A DNA stretch of 64,000 nucleotides from an uncultured Planctomycetaceae bacterium (GTDB taxonomy: Bacteria > Planctomycetota > Planctomycetia > Planctomycetales > Planctomycetaceae), in contig CAJWGB010000006.1 in assembly GCA_913031625.1 (NCBI GenBank), forward strand, positions 1-64,000, given 5' to 3'. Numbering within the stretch: position 1 is the stretch's first letter; the number at the start of each line of letters is the position of its first letter. A program made the translations under genes and the position numbers. Below are positions 38,010-47,665 of this stretch, piece after piece. The notes under the pieces are model-generated. The model was not told the origin of the DNA. It ran no database searches and worked only from the letters and a program-made list of their open reading frames with translations.

Positions 38010-39395
38010 TCAGGATTTTCTGCGTCTGGAACGCCTGCCAGTGCCGTCAAACGTCGCCTTCTGTCGGAGCATGTGATGATAGTGCTGCGCGAATCGGTGC
38101 GACTCGTCGCGAATGTACTGCAGTAGACGCAGGGCGTATGAGTGTCGACTCAATCGATGCGGTTCCGATTTGCCGGGAACGTAAATCTCTTCTTCCCGTT
38201 TGGCCAGCGAGATAGTGACGGGAGGCTCCAGCCCAAGAGTTTCAAACGTCTGCATGACCGCATTCAACTGGCCTTTTCCCCCGTCAATCAGCAGCAGGTC
38301 CGGAAGTGACTCGCCTTCCTGGTCGAGGCGACGAAACCGACGCGTAATCACTTCTCTCATGCTGGCAAAATCGTCCACCCCCTCAACAGACCGGATTCTG
38401 TAGCGGCGATACCCGTGTTTAAATGGCAGCCCATCAATAAACTGGACCAGACTCGCAACCGTTTCGCCTCCCTGCAGATGAGCAATATCAACGCCTTCAA
38501 TTCGTCGTGGCAGGTCTGAGAGTTTCAACACCTTACGAAGGCCAGCCAGCCCCTTTTGGGGATCGATATAGAAGACCTCCGGCTGAGCGTGATCTTCAAG
38601 GTTGCCGCGAAGATTCAAGGTCTTCAGCGCTTTGATGTCGTCGCGTATTCGCGCCGCCTTTTCGAACAGGAGTTCTTTCGATGCGGCTTCCATGTCCTTT
38701 TGCATGTCTCTGATCAGCCGCTCTTTCTTCCCGTCAAGAAACAGACGCAGGCGACGGATATCTTCGCGGTAGTCTTCTTTGGAAATGCGCAGGTTACACG
38801 GGGCCGTGCACTGGTTGATACTTGCGAGCAGGCAGGGGCGAAACCACCGCCAGCGTTCGTCGGCTTCTTCAATGTCGAGCGTGCAGGTTCGAAATCGAAA
38901 AATCTTCTGCAGGACTGCGATCGTTCCGCGAAGCTGCCCGGCGCTGGTAAATGGGCCGTACAGCTTTGCGCCTTTGGTCATCGGAGTTCGAGTGAATTCA
39001 ACCCGCGGAAAGTCTTCATGCGTGGTAATCTGCAGGTATGGAAACGTCTTGTCGTCTTTCAGGAGGTTGTTGAACTTCGGCTGAATGTCCTTGATCAGCC
39101 GTGCCTCCATCAGCAGCGCGTCCACTTCGCTGTCTGTCTCGATGTAGTCGAGGTCTGCGATCTCTGTGACCAGATCCGCCGTCCGACGATCAAACTCGGC
39201 CGTCCGCGTAAAGTAGCTGCTCGCGCGACTACGCAGATTCACAGCTTTACCCACGTAGATCACCACAGCAGCTGCATCCTTCATCAGATACACGCCTGGC
39301 GTTGTGGGAAACTGTCTGACTTTCACCTCTGGCGCAAGGATTGGCTGAACCGATTCCTCAGCTGGTGTGTCAGGATTGTCATCCGGAAGTGACAT
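38010..39395 (-). CDS. uvrC: Excinuclease ABC subunit C without the C-terminal HhH domain
   Basis: Nucleotide-excision repair endonuclease. From the ATG at 39395 (461 residues): GIY-YIG nuclease (PGVYLMK..VIYVGKAVNLRSR), the Cys-containing region (CLLASINQCTAPC), the UVR motif region (about 200-235) and the RNase H-like second nuclease (EGVDIAHLQGGE, DLLLIDGGKGQ, HRFAQHYH). It ends in a short basic tail (GRRSRRRKS) and lacks the helix-hairpin-helix pair present in E. coli UvrC (about 610 residues). The frame continues upstream to 39572 without conserved sequence. Confidence 0.93.
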   Translation of the reverse strand: MSLPDDNPDTPAEESVQPILAPEVKVRQFPTTPGVYLMKDAAAVVIYVGKAVNLRSRASSYFTRTAEFDRRTADLVTEIADLDYIETDSEVDALLMEARLIKDIQPKFNNLLKDDKTFPYLQITTHEDFPRVEFTRTPMTKGAKLYGPFTSAGQLRGTIAVLQKIFRFRTCTLDIEEADERWRWFRPCLLASINQCTAPCNLRISKEDYREDIRRLRLFLDGKKERLIRDMQKDMEAASKELLFEKAARIRDDIKALKTLNLRGNLEDHAQPEVFYIDPQKGLAGLRKVLKLSDLPRRIEGVDIAHLQGGETVASLVQFIDGLPFKHGYRRYRIRSVEGVDDFASMREVITRRFRRLDQEGESLPDLLLIDGGKGQLNAVMQTFETLGLEPPVTISLAKREEEIYVPGKSEPHRLSRHSYALRLLQYIRDESHRFAQHYHHMLRQKATFDGTGRRSRRRKS

Positions 39396-39598
39396 ACCTC
39401 GAATATTAGAGAGTTCGGGCCTCGACGGAATTCCTTGAATACTCTGACCAACTTTAATGGAATCCGTTTGCCCACCCTTGAATTTTATTGCAGATGTGAA
39501 GAATTGGTGAACCAGAAGGGTGGGTCCAGGACTTACTCGGGCAAGTGGTTTGCTGGAGCAAGCCCTGTTCAATCAAAAACGACAGTGAAAGGCTAATC

Positions 39599-39784
39599 AT
39601 GTCTAAGTGGAAAACTCTTGCGATGCTGCTGTTCAGCTTCTGCGTAATCGTCGGTTGCGGCGGTGGTGACGACGCAGATGCTGGTGGTGGCAGTGACGCT
39701 GCAGACACCAGTGGTGGCGGCGATGACGCTGAAGGTGGCGATGGCGGTGAAGGTGGCAGCGGAGACGGTGGCGACGGCGCGTAA
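39599..39784 (+). CDS. Small Gly/Asp-rich lipoprotein
   Basis: From the ATG at 39599 (61 residues). A signal sequence (MSKWKTLAMLLFSFCVIVGC) ends with a lipobox Cys20, followed by nothing but Gly, Asp, Ala, Ser, Thr and Glu (GGGDDADAGGGSDAAD and so on). Low-complexity, strongly acidic lipoprotein; function unknown. It is followed by a strong terminator, so it is probably an abundant, separately transcribed gene. The frame is open further upstream to 39545. Confidence 0.6.
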   Translation: MSKWKTLAMLLFSFCVIVGCGGGDDADAGGGSDAADTSGGGDDAEGGDGGEGGSGDGGDGA

Positions 39785-39826
39785 GCTCCCACACCCGAAA
39801 CAACTGCGATTCACCCAAAACAACGA

Positions 39827-39856
39827 CAGGCGGGTTTGCGAACCCGCCTGTTTTGC
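39827..39856 (+). terminator. Intrinsic-type terminator after the small lipoprotein gene
   Basis: Perfect 10-bp inverted repeat CAGGCGGGTT / AACCCGCCTG with the 4-base loop TGCG, followed by TTTTG. It lies about 43 bases after the small lipoprotein stop and would end its transcript. It is the best terminator candidate in the window. Confidence 0.8.
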
Positions 39857-39997
39857 TGCGCACTGAGCAATGACTCCTGGAATTGCGAATTGCCCTTTTT
39901 GCCAGGTGGACGTTTTTTTCCTGAAGGGCTGACGCGATATCGTGCGTCAGGTCTACCGAAACATTTGTCCCTGAAACTCCTGTCGGATTCCACTGCA

Positions 39998-41230
39998 ATG
40001 GTTCGAATCAACGAGAACTTCCTGAAACTCAAAGCCGGCTATCTGTTCCCCGAAATTGCAAGACGCGTCTCGGCATTTGCAGACGCCAACCCGGATGCGG
40101 ACGTTATCAAACTGGGCATCGGCGATGTTACAGAGCCGCTGCCTGCTGCTGTCACAGCCGCCATGCACACCGCCGTCGATGAGCTTTCGGACCGAGACAG
40201 CTTCCATGGCTATGGGCCGGAACAGGGGTACGCATTCCTTCGCGAACCCATCGCGGAACATGATTACAAAGCTCGGGGAGTCAACGTCAGCGCGGATGAG
40301 ATCTTTATTTCTGACGGCTCAAAATGTGACACTGGAAACATCCTCGACATCCTTGGAGAAGGAAACCGCGTTGCCATCACGGACCCGGTCTACCCTGTCT
40401 ACGTCGATACGAATGTCATGGTCGGTAACACGGGCACGGCCAACGAAGCCGGACAGTTTGCAAATCTCACGTACCTCCCGGTGACCGAGGCAAACAACTT
40501 TGTGGCTGATCTGCCATCCGATCCGGTGGACGTTATCTACCTCTGTTATCCCAACAATCCCACAGGGACGGTTGCGACAAGGGAGACTCTTCAGAACTGG
40601 GTCAATTACGCCAGAGAGAACGGAAGCCTCATTCTGTTCGATGCTGCCTACGAAGCATTTATCTCCGATGACTCGATTCCACACTCAATCTTCGAGATCG
40701 ACGGAGCCCGTGAATGTGCGATTGAGTTTCGCAGCTTCAGCAAGAATGTCGGCTTCACCGGCGTGCGTTGTGCATTCACAGTTGTTCCTAAAGAACTCAG
40801 TGTCACAGCATCGTGCGGTACGGAAGTCTCACTGCACCAACTGTGGAATCGACGACAGAGCACAAAGTTCAACGGTGCAAGTTATGTCGTTCAGAAAGGA
40901 GCAGCCGCTGCCTACACCGAAGAAGGTCGTGAACAGGTGCGAGGACTGATCGACTTCTACATGACCAACGCAAGACTCCTGCGAGAAGGACTTGAATCTC
41001 TGGGGGTTCGCGTCTTTGGCGGCGTGAACGCTCCTTACGTCTGGCTTGGAACACCGGACGGACTCAGCAGTTGGGACTTCTTTGATCGACTGCTCGAAAA
41101 GGGACACCTCGTCGGAACACCGGGAAGCGGTTTCGGCGCAGCGGGTGAGGGATACTTCAGGCTGAGTGCATTCAACAGCAGAAAGAACGTCGAAGCTGCA
41201 CTGGAGCGATTTAAATCAGCAGTGGGATAG
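39998..41230 (+). CDS. dapL: LL-diaminopimelate aminotransferase
   Basis: PLP aminotransferase converting tetrahydrodipicolinate directly to LL-DAP, for lysine and peptidoglycan. From the ATG at 39998 ([20 protein letters not shown]) it is 410 residues, the family length. Motifs: [41 protein letters not shown] and the PLP lysine K249 in [10 protein letters not shown]. Upstream open frame to 39836 runs through the preceding terminator and is not part of the gene. This pathway is known in Chlamydiae, plants and some planctomycetes. Confidence 0.96.
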   Translation: MVRINENFLKLKAGYLFPEIARRVSAFADANPDADVIKLGIGDVTEPLPAAVTAAMHTAVDELSDRDSFHGYGPEQGYAFLREPIAEHDYKARGVNVSADEIFISDGSKCDTGNILDILGEGNRVAITDPVYPVYVDTNVMVGNTGTANEAGQFANLTYLPVTEANNFVADLPSDPVDVIYLCYPNNPTGTVATRETLQNWVNYARENGSLILFDAAYEAFISDDSIPHSIFEIDGARECAIEFRSFSKNVGFTGVRCAFTVVPKELSVTASCGTEVSLHQLWNRRQSTKFNGASYVVQKGAAAAYTEEGREQVRGLIDFYMTNARLLREGLESLGVRVFGGVNAPYVWLGTPDGLSSWDFFDRLLEKGHLVGTPGSGFGAAGEGYFRLSAFNSRKNVEAALERFKSAVG

Positions 41231-41251
41231 AGGCCAGGTAATCACCGAGTA

Positions 41252-41524
41252 ATGTCATCAGAGTCGTTTAATTGTCCTCATTGCGGGGAACCGGTTCCGC
41301 TGAATGCGTCCATGTGTCGCAACTGTGGTTCCTCCGATGAGTACGGGTGGAACGAATCTGATGCAATTGCTGATCTCGGCGACGACGATTTCGACTATGA
41401 TGAGTTCGTAGCCAGAGAGTTTCCGGATCAGGTGGACCAGTCGCCTGCCGAAGGAAAGGAGATCCTGTTCCGGGCTGTTATTCTGGCAATCATCCTCTCA
41501 TTCCTGATTTCATGGCTCTTCTAA
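41252..41524 (+). CDS. Small zinc-ribbon membrane protein
   Basis: 90 residues: an N-terminal zinc ribbon (CPHCGEPVPLNASMCRNCG), a highly acidic linker and a C-terminal membrane helix (ILFRAVILAIILSFLISWLF). The ribbon would be cytoplasmic if the tail inserts. Function unknown. It lies between dapL and the CysQ-like gene with gaps of 21 and 12 bases, so all three are probably co-transcribed. Confidence 0.7.
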   Translation: MSSESFNCPHCGEPVPLNASMCRNCGSSDEYGWNESDAIADLGDDDFDYDEFVAREFPDQVDQSPAEGKEILFRAVILAIILSFLISWLF

Positions 41525-41536
41525 GCCGCTCTACTA

Positions 41537-42529
41537 ATGTCTCAATTCGATCAGGAACTGGCAGTCGGTCTGGCTGCAGTTCGACAGGCCGCGGCAGTCT
41601 GCCGCCGTGTTCAGTCCTCCATCACTGCTGAGTCACTGGAGAAGAAGGACAAGAGTCCTGTCACTGTTGCGGACTTTGCCAGCCAGGCCCTGATCTGCCG
41701 GGCACTGCAGGAGAGGTTTCCGTCTGACCCTGTGATTGGCGAGGAGGGTGCAGCCGAGCTCCGCGTGTCTGAGGGTCAGGAGTTTCTCTCTTCAATCACA
41801 CAGTTTTGCAACGACGCCGGAGTGTCGTGCAGCTCAGAACAGGTCTGCGACTGGATCGATCGAGGAGGTCTACAGGAATATCGGCCGCGATTCTGGACGC
41901 TGGACCCAATTGACGGCACCAAGGGATTCCTGCGGAAAGATCAGTACGCCATCTCACTCTCACTGATTATTGACGGTGAGATTGAAGTCGGAATCCTTGG
42001 CTGTCCCAACATGCCGGTTAACGGATCCAGGTCCGAACGTGGACTGCTCGCATGGGCCGTTCGCGGTGCGGGAAGTTTTGTCCAGGCACTGGATGCTCCG
42101 AACTCTGAGCCGCATCTGCTGTCTGTTTCAAAGACCTCCACCAGTTCCGATGCGTGTCTGTGCGAGTCCGTCGAATCCGGTCACAGCTCACACAGCTGGT
42201 CCGGACAGATTGCTCAACAGTTGAACATCACACGAGAACCGTTTCGCATCGACAGCCAATGTAAGTATCTGGCAGTAGCAATGGGGAATGCTGACATCTA
42301 CCTCAGGCTTCCAACGCGCAAAGGCTACCAGGAGAAGATCTGGGACCACGCGGGCGGAGTAATCGTTGTTGAGGAAGCTGGCGGGACGGTTACGGATATC
42401 AAAGGCGCATCTCCTGACTTCAGTCAGGGAGCAACACTTGCACAAAATCAGGGGATGGTGGTCTCAAACGGCCAGTTTCATAGTGCAGTGATTCAGGCTG
42501 TCATGGATAATGCGCCCTCGGAAGAGTAA
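41537..42529 (+). CDS. 3'(2'),5'-bisphosphate nucleotidase (CysQ/HAL2 type)
   Basis: Inositol-monophosphatase superfamily member, most like enzymes that hydrolyse PAP from sulfate assimilation. Metal ligands: E69/E70 (GEEGA), the DPIDGT motif at 123-128 (TLDPIDGTKGF), and a C-terminal WDHAGG. 330 residues fit HAL2-type enzymes better than short CysQ. Inositol phosphatase activity cannot be excluded. Its neighbour is an SLC13-type permease that may transport sulfate, and sulfite reductase is elsewhere in the window. Confidence 0.85.
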   Translation: MSQFDQELAVGLAAVRQAAAVCRRVQSSITAESLEKKDKSPVTVADFASQALICRALQERFPSDPVIGEEGAAELRVSEGQEFLSSITQFCNDAGVSCSSEQVCDWIDRGGLQEYRPRFWTLDPIDGTKGFLRKDQYAISLSLIIDGEIEVGILGCPNMPVNGSRSERGLLAWAVRGAGSFVQALDAPNSEPHLLSVSKTSTSSDACLCESVESGHSSHSWSGQIAQQLNITREPFRIDSQCKYLAVAMGNADIYLRLPTRKGYQEKIWDHAGGVIVVEEAGGTVTDIKGASPDFSQGATLAQNQGMVVSNGQFHSAVIQAVMDNAPSEE

Positions 42530-42622
42530 TTCGTTTGACTGATCGACCGCGATTGTGAACCCAGCCGCCCCACATCTGGAAGTCATCGCAAAGCCCCGGA
42601 TTCTGATCCCGGAGATGCTGAC

Positions 42623-44425
42623 GTGACGTTTCCGATCATCTTCACGCTCGCGGTTGTTGCAGCGGTGATTGTGGGCATCATGTGGTTTCGAACGCCCGCA
42701 GACCTTGCGCTGCTTGGTGGTCTGACAACCCTGCTGATCTACGGAACAATCGATTCCGAATTTGGACTCAGTGTCGAAGATGGTCTAAAGGGATTCGCGA
42801 AACCCGGCGTTCTGACGGTCGCTGTTCTGTTCGTCGTCGCTGACGGTCTGCAACGTACCGGAGCATTCGCGTGGCTCGGAATGCGTCTGCTGGGGACGCC
42901 GACCGGCACTCGATCCGCACAGATCCGCACAATGCTGCCGGCCGCATTCTTAAGCGCCTTCCTCAACAACACGACTGTCGTGATCCTGATGATGCCCATC
43001 ATTTCGGACTGGTCCCGAAAACATCGGATTTCCGTGAGCCACCTGTTCATGCCACTCAGTTTTGCCGCGATTCTGGGTGGCATGTGCACGCTGATTGGAA
43101 CCAGCACAACGCTGCTTGTGAATGGGGAGCTCAAAAACGGGCTGACGATGTTCGAACTTGCGTGGATCGGTCTTCCCGTCACGCTCGTTGGGGTCACCTT
43201 TCTGGCACTGGGAACGCGTCGTATTCTTCCGGAGCGTCAACCCGCATTCACGTCCACTCAGGATCCACGTGAGTACACGGTTGAAATGCTCGTTGACCCG
43301 GCCAGCCCACTTGTTGGCAAGTCAATTGAGGAGGCAGGGCTCCGAAGTCTGCCAGGTGTTTACCTGATGGAAATCGACCGCAGCGGCAAAGTCCTTCCGG
43401 CCGTCGGCTCACAAACAATCCTTCAGGCAGGGGACCAACTGGTCTTTGTCGGTGTTGTGGGGTCCGTCGTGGAACTCCAAAAGATCCCTGGGCTCAAACC
43501 GGCGACCGACCAGTTGTTTAAGCTGGACGAACCACGCTCCCATCGATGCCTTGTGGAAGCCGTTGTATCGACAAGCTACCCGTTTCTCCGGCAAACAGTT
43601 CGCGAATCCCGGTTTCGTTCGACTTACAACGCCGCAATCATCGCAGTGAATCGTGATGGGGCGAGGCTGCCCGGTAAAATCGGTGACATTCGCCTGGAAC
43701 CAGGTGACACACTCCTGCTGGAATCAACGCCCTCTTTTATTGAGCAGCAGAAGAACAGCCGCCACTTCTTCCTTGTCAGCGAGGTCGCTGACTCAGCCCC
43801 GGTTCGCCACGAGAAAGCCTGGGTCGCTCGTGCAATCATGGCTGCCTTTATTATCGGCGCGTCGCTGTTTTCATGGTTTGGCCAGAAGAACGCCGCGTTG
43901 CTGGCCGCACTGCCTGCCGCCCTGATGATGATTTTCTTTCGGTGCACTCGTGCAGGCGATGCCCGCAGATCCATCGACTGGAATGTCATTCTTGTGATGG
44001 GCGCCGGGCTCGGCATCGGCCAGGCCATGACCAAAAGTGGCGCAACAGAACTGATCCTGAAAGGGCTCAACAGCATCATCGATCTGACGGGAGGCGGTCA
44101 CTCCGCAATGCTCGCCTGCATTTTTCTCGCAGCCGTCTGTCTGACCAACATGATCACCGCAAAAGCCGCAGCGGCACTCCTGCTTGATGTCGCCATCCAG
44201 GCTGCGAAAGCGCCCGGCATCAGCGAAAAACCATTTATTATCGCGTTGATCATTGGCTGTGCGGCCAGTTTTGCAACCCCCTTCGGCTACCAGACCAACA
44301 TGATGGTCTATGGTCCGGGTGGCTATCGGTCATCGGATTATCTGCGGCTCGGTGTCCCGCTGAGCATTCTCGTCGGGATTGTGACTGTATTGCTTGTGCC
44401 GTGGGTCTGGCCCGTCAGAATCTGA
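42623..44425 (+). CDS. SLC13 (DASS) family permease with two TrkA-C domains
   Basis: 600-residue transporter. N-terminal and C-terminal membrane halves (about 1-200 and 400-600) flank two cytoplasmic RCK-C/TrkA-C domains: VEMLVDPASPLVGKSIEEAG (about 215-290) and VEAVVSTSYPFLRQTVRESR (about 305-380). Segments FLNNTTVVILMMPII and GAGLGIGQAMTKSGATELI are typical of the ion-transporter superfamily. Substrate is likely sulfate or a dicarboxylate; adjacency to the CysQ-like gene favours sulfate, but this is inference. Confidence 0.9.
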   Translation: MTFPIIFTLAVVAAVIVGIMWFRTPADLALLGGLTTLLIYGTIDSEFGLSVEDGLKGFAKPGVLTVAVLFVVADGLQRTGAFAWLGMRLLGTPTGTRSAQIRTMLPAAFLSAFLNNTTVVILMMPIISDWSRKHRISVSHLFMPLSFAAILGGMCTLIGTSTTLLVNGELKNGLTMFELAWIGLPVTLVGVTFLALGTRRILPERQPAFTSTQDPREYTVEMLVDPASPLVGKSIEEAGLRSLPGVYLMEIDRSGKVLPAVGSQTILQAGDQLVFVGVVGSVVELQKIPGLKPATDQLFKLDEPRSHRCLVEAVVSTSYPFLRQTVRESRFRSTYNAAIIAVNRDGARLPGKIGDIRLEPGDTLLLESTPSFIEQQKNSRHFFLVSEVADSAPVRHEKAWVARAIMAAFIIGASLFSWFGQKNAALLAALPAALMMIFFRCTRAGDARRSIDWNVILVMGAGLGIGQAMTKSGATELILKGLNSIIDLTGGGHSAMLACIFLAAVCLTNMITAKAAAALLLDVAIQAAKAPGISEKPFIIALIIGCAASFATPFGYQTNMMVYGPGGYRSSDYLRLGVPLSILVGIVTVLLVPWVWPVRI

Positions 44426-44434
44426 GTTCAGCAT

Positions 44435-44453
44435 GATTCGGCAGATTCTGCCG
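44435..44453. repeat. Palindromic 19-bp repeat, copy 1
   Basis: GATTCGGCAGATTCTGCCG, with a 7-bp perfect inverted repeat (CGGCAGA/TCTGCCG) around a central T, lying between the SLC13 stop and the oxidoreductase start. An identical 19-bp copy is at 58763-58781. Confidence 0.6.
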
Positions 44454-44467
44454 GTCTCCATTGCAGC

Positions 44468-45478
44468 ATGAACGAGCTTCAGGCGATGAACCAGAAACCA
44501 GTCAATATAGGCGTTATTGGGATGGGGCGATTCGGTCGTCTCCATTCACAGACGATTCAGGGATTAAGTGATTGCCGTCTCACAGCGATCGTCGCCCGAC
44601 GGCAGCAGAGCCTCGATGAAGCAGCAAGCCAGCTGACCGACGTTCCAGGTTTTCTGTCTATTGAAGAAGCATGTCAGCAGACTGACACGGAAGCATGGGT
44701 CATCGCTGCCTCCACATCCGAGCACGTCACTCTTGCGACCCTGCTGCTCAGGGAGGGATACAGTGTACTGCTTGAAAAACCAATCTCTGAATCACTGAGC
44801 GAAGCAGATTCCCTGGGCAACCTGGTTCGTGACGACTCGGCCAACCTGATGATCGGGCACATCGTGTTGTTCAACTCGGAGTTTCTTCAGTTGCAGGAAG
44901 AGGCTGCTCGACGAAGTCCGTTGATTCATATCTCCGCCGTGCGCCATCGCCCATCATCCATCATCGTTGACTTCCCCGGCGAGAATCCGCTGCATGCGGC
45001 CATGGTTCATGATCTGTATTGCGTGCAGGCGCTGACAGGAGGAACTGATCCCGATCAGATGAGTGCTCAGTATCTGATGACTGAAGACAGATCTGCCGTT
45101 CGTCTTGCCTGTGCACAGCTTCAATGGAACACAGGGGTGCTCGCAACTCTGTCTGCCGGCTATCTGACACCCGACGGTATGCCTCCCCGAGGCTACGACT
45201 GTCTCGAAGTATTCGGTTCCGACTGGGCAGCTCGGACTCTTCCCAACCCGCGTCCAATTCAGGTCTGGAGCGAGGCTGCCGAATGGCCTATGCCACTGGA
45301 GATTCGCGCTGGTGCGAGCCCAGCCGGGATGCTGGCTGAAGAGCTGCGATGTTTCAGTCGGGTAGTCCGAGGCACACAGCGTGTTCCGCGCGGCGCAACG
45401 TATCACGACGCGCTCCAGGTACAGCGATGGCTCGAAGAACTCCACCAGAGTGCAACGACCAGTCGCACGAGACCATAA
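44468..45478 (+). CDS. Gfo/Idh/MocA family oxidoreductase
   Basis: NAD(P)-dependent oxidoreductase, 336 residues (a Met 18 bases later is also possible). Rossmann motif NIGVIGMGRFGRLH, LLEKPISESLSEADSL (the EKP motif of the family), then a C-terminal alpha/beta domain with HDLYCVQALTGG. It is probably cytoplasmic (no signal peptide), so it acts on a sugar-like or inositol substrate not identifiable here. A palindromic repeat sits 15 bases upstream of the start. Confidence 0.88.
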   Translation: MNELQAMNQKPVNIGVIGMGRFGRLHSQTIQGLSDCRLTAIVARRQQSLDEAASQLTDVPGFLSIEEACQQTDTEAWVIAASTSEHVTLATLLLREGYSVLLEKPISESLSEADSLGNLVRDDSANLMIGHIVLFNSEFLQLQEEAARRSPLIHISAVRHRPSSIIVDFPGENPLHAAMVHDLYCVQALTGGTDPDQMSAQYLMTEDRSAVRLACAQLQWNTGVLATLSAGYLTPDGMPPRGYDCLEVFGSDWAARTLPNPRPIQVWSEAAEWPMPLEIRAGASPAGMLAEELRCFSRVVRGTQRVPRGATYHDALQVQRWLEELHQSATTSRTRP

Positions 45479-45549
45479 GGCGATTCAACCTGTCCTTCGC
45501 CGTCTTGTAGCTGAAGTCGTGAGACTTCAGACAGTCTTTGGGGCAGGCA

Positions 45550-47553
45550 TTACGGCTGCCCATCAATCGATCCCATCAATCGATAGAGCTGCAACTGCTG
45601 GATCTGAGACTCCGGGTGCTGATTCACCCAGACTGGCGGAAACAGATTCAGGAGAGTGACTTCCCCTGGAATGAAATAGAATTCACTCACAGATTGAAAC
45701 CGGTATTGCGCTTCGACCCACGCATTCATCATGCCGGGTGTCCTGAGTGCATTTGGACCGAGGACCAGATACGTCGGCAGTGACTTTCCTTCATAGACGA
45801 CAGCCGGAAACTCAAGATCGGCAACAGGCACCGCGGTGAATCCGGCATCGACAAGGTGCTTCAAAACTCCGGGCTCTGCGAACGTGTAGACAACGCATTC
45901 AACTTTGTCAGGGTCAGTCAGTGGAGATGTGACATCGGCAGCCGGTGCGACTCTGTCGAGAAGATCCTGAATCGCATTGTGTTCCTGCTGACCGGGCGGA
46001 TCCGGATGGATGATGCCTCCATCATCGATATGAATGGCCTGTTTAGGTCGAACGAAACTCCCTTCGACGTCCTGGAGAATCGTTTGACCGAGCTGTCGAG
46101 AAGCATCCCGAAGAGAAGTTCGGTTCTCCCAAAACGATGGCATCTGCGCTCCGCCAGCCTGAAGGACCAGAACAATTACGATCACAGTGAGAGCTGATCC
46201 TGCGCCTCGGGCAAACCCCGCGAGCCGATCGTTTCGTTTCTCCACGAGTCGGCGCGACACGTTGAATGTTGCTTCGACCCACCATGCGGCTCCGCCACCG
46301 GCTGCCAGCCAGACGGCCGTTGTCAAAGGGAGCGTGAGACGCGGAAACGGCTGGTAGAGCGGAGTGGTCAACACCATTCCCAGAAAGAAGGCCGTCACAA
46401 TACAGGAGCCCAGTCGTGGGTCGATCCATGCTGCCGCCCGGAATTCGGGCTCAGGCGCATGATTCTGTGTTCCGCGCAACTGCTGAACGGCAAGTGTAGG
46501 CCACAGAAATGAACCTGCGAGTCCGCCGACAGCAAGGCATGTCAGCACAGCAAAAGAGCTGATGACGCTGGCGACCAGCGCCGCCATTAAGGCGGCTCCC
46601 CAGACGCGCATCAGTGCCGCCCGCGTGGGAAGCGGCTCAAGACCTTCCGCATGCAGATTCGTTATCTGATTTTCGTTCCACGTGAAACGCACGAGCCCCA
46701 GCCATCGATGAGCACCTCCAATAGCAATTCCGAGTCCCAGGGCCGCTGCGGCCACCCAGCTGTCAAAACGGAAGTGGTAACTGAGGTGAGTCACCATATT
46801 GTCCTGCCAGTGATCGAATCCCTGCACATACCCGGAGTGATTCGCGGAAACGGACGCGTATCCTCCATGGCTCTGCAACATCCACAACCATGGACTCCAG
46901 ACTGCAAAGCCAACGGCACAGGCTGCAAGATTCAAAACTACCAGTCGAGAAAACTTCAGCACTCGTCGGCCGGCGAGCAACCACCAGAACCCACTCCCGC
47001 TCACAATAATGGCAAGGGCAAGCCAACCAGTGTACTTGGTCCACCATGCAAGCCCGGCTAAGACACCAGCGGCAACCATCTGCCGGATTGAATCTCGCTG
47101 GATGGCAAAGGTCGCAGACAGGACGGAAGCAATAATCCAGAACATTGCTGAAACGTCTGTCAGAGCCATTCTGCTGAGCAGCACGTGAAGGTCGTTCATC
47201 GCCACCACAGAGGCCACGGTCAGGCCGCCAACGATTCCAAACCATGATCGCGCAGCCAGCCACATCAGGAAGACAAACCCGGATCCAAGGACAATACCAG
47301 GAACAAACGGAGCGACTCTCTCAAGACCCGGAATCCAGGATGCGGCACCAATCATCCATGACGTCATCGGAGGAGCGTAAAGATGCTTCGCCGGGTAGCC
47401 TCCGTCACCCGTATACCACTGGCTCGACGTATATACGCCTTCATCAAAATGCTCGACGGCCAGCAGATCAGTGCGCCCGGCCCTGAGGATGATTCCCGTC
47501 ACGAAGATCAGACCGACAACAGTCAGTTCCTGTTTAGAGCATCGTGCGAGCAA
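45550..47553 (-). CDS. Glycosyltransferase family 39/ArnT-like membrane protein
   Basis: 667 residues, about 11-13 membrane helices, with a first extracytoplasmic-loop motif HFDEGVY (D37/E38) typical of polyprenyl-phosphate-dependent mannosyl/aminoarabinose transferases of the GT39 clan. Then IVGGLTVASVVAMNDLHVLL, ALTDVSAMFWIIASVL and WWTKYTGWLAL. The donor would be a lipid-linked sugar and the acceptor a protein, lipid or polysaccharide; neither can be told. Convergent with the oxidoreductase. Confidence 0.8.
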   Translation of the reverse strand: MLARCSKQELTVVGLIFVTGIILRAGRTDLLAVEHFDEGVYTSSQWYTGDGGYPAKHLYAPPMTSWMIGAASWIPGLERVAPFVPGIVLGSGFVFLMWLAARSWFGIVGGLTVASVVAMNDLHVLLSRMALTDVSAMFWIIASVLSATFAIQRDSIRQMVAAGVLAGLAWWTKYTGWLALAIIVSGSGFWWLLAGRRVLKFSRLVVLNLAACAVGFAVWSPWLWMLQSHGGYASVSANHSGYVQGFDHWQDNMVTHLSYHFRFDSWVAAAALGLGIAIGGAHRWLGLVRFTWNENQITNLHAEGLEPLPTRAALMRVWGAALMAALVASVISSFAVLTCLAVGGLAGSFLWPTLAVQQLRGTQNHAPEPEFRAAAWIDPRLGSCIVTAFFLGMVLTTPLYQPFPRLTLPLTTAVWLAAGGGAAWWVEATFNVSRRLVEKRNDRLAGFARGAGSALTVIVIVLVLQAGGAQMPSFWENRTSLRDASRQLGQTILQDVEGSFVRPKQAIHIDDGGIIHPDPPGQQEHNAIQDLLDRVAPAADVTSPLTDPDKVECVVYTFAEPGVLKHLVDAGFTAVPVADLEFPAVVYEGKSLPTYLVLGPNALRTPGMMNAWVEAQYRFQSVSEFYFIPGEVTLLNLFPPVWVNQHPESQIQQLQLYRLMGSIDGQP

Positions 47554-47665
47554 CGATCAGATTCCGAAAGGATGAAGGGAAGTGCCGGAACCAGTCGGGA
47601 ACAGCACGCTGGAATCATACCGCCTGGTGATCCAGTGTGTGCTGAAACATTCGGAACGTTTGGGT

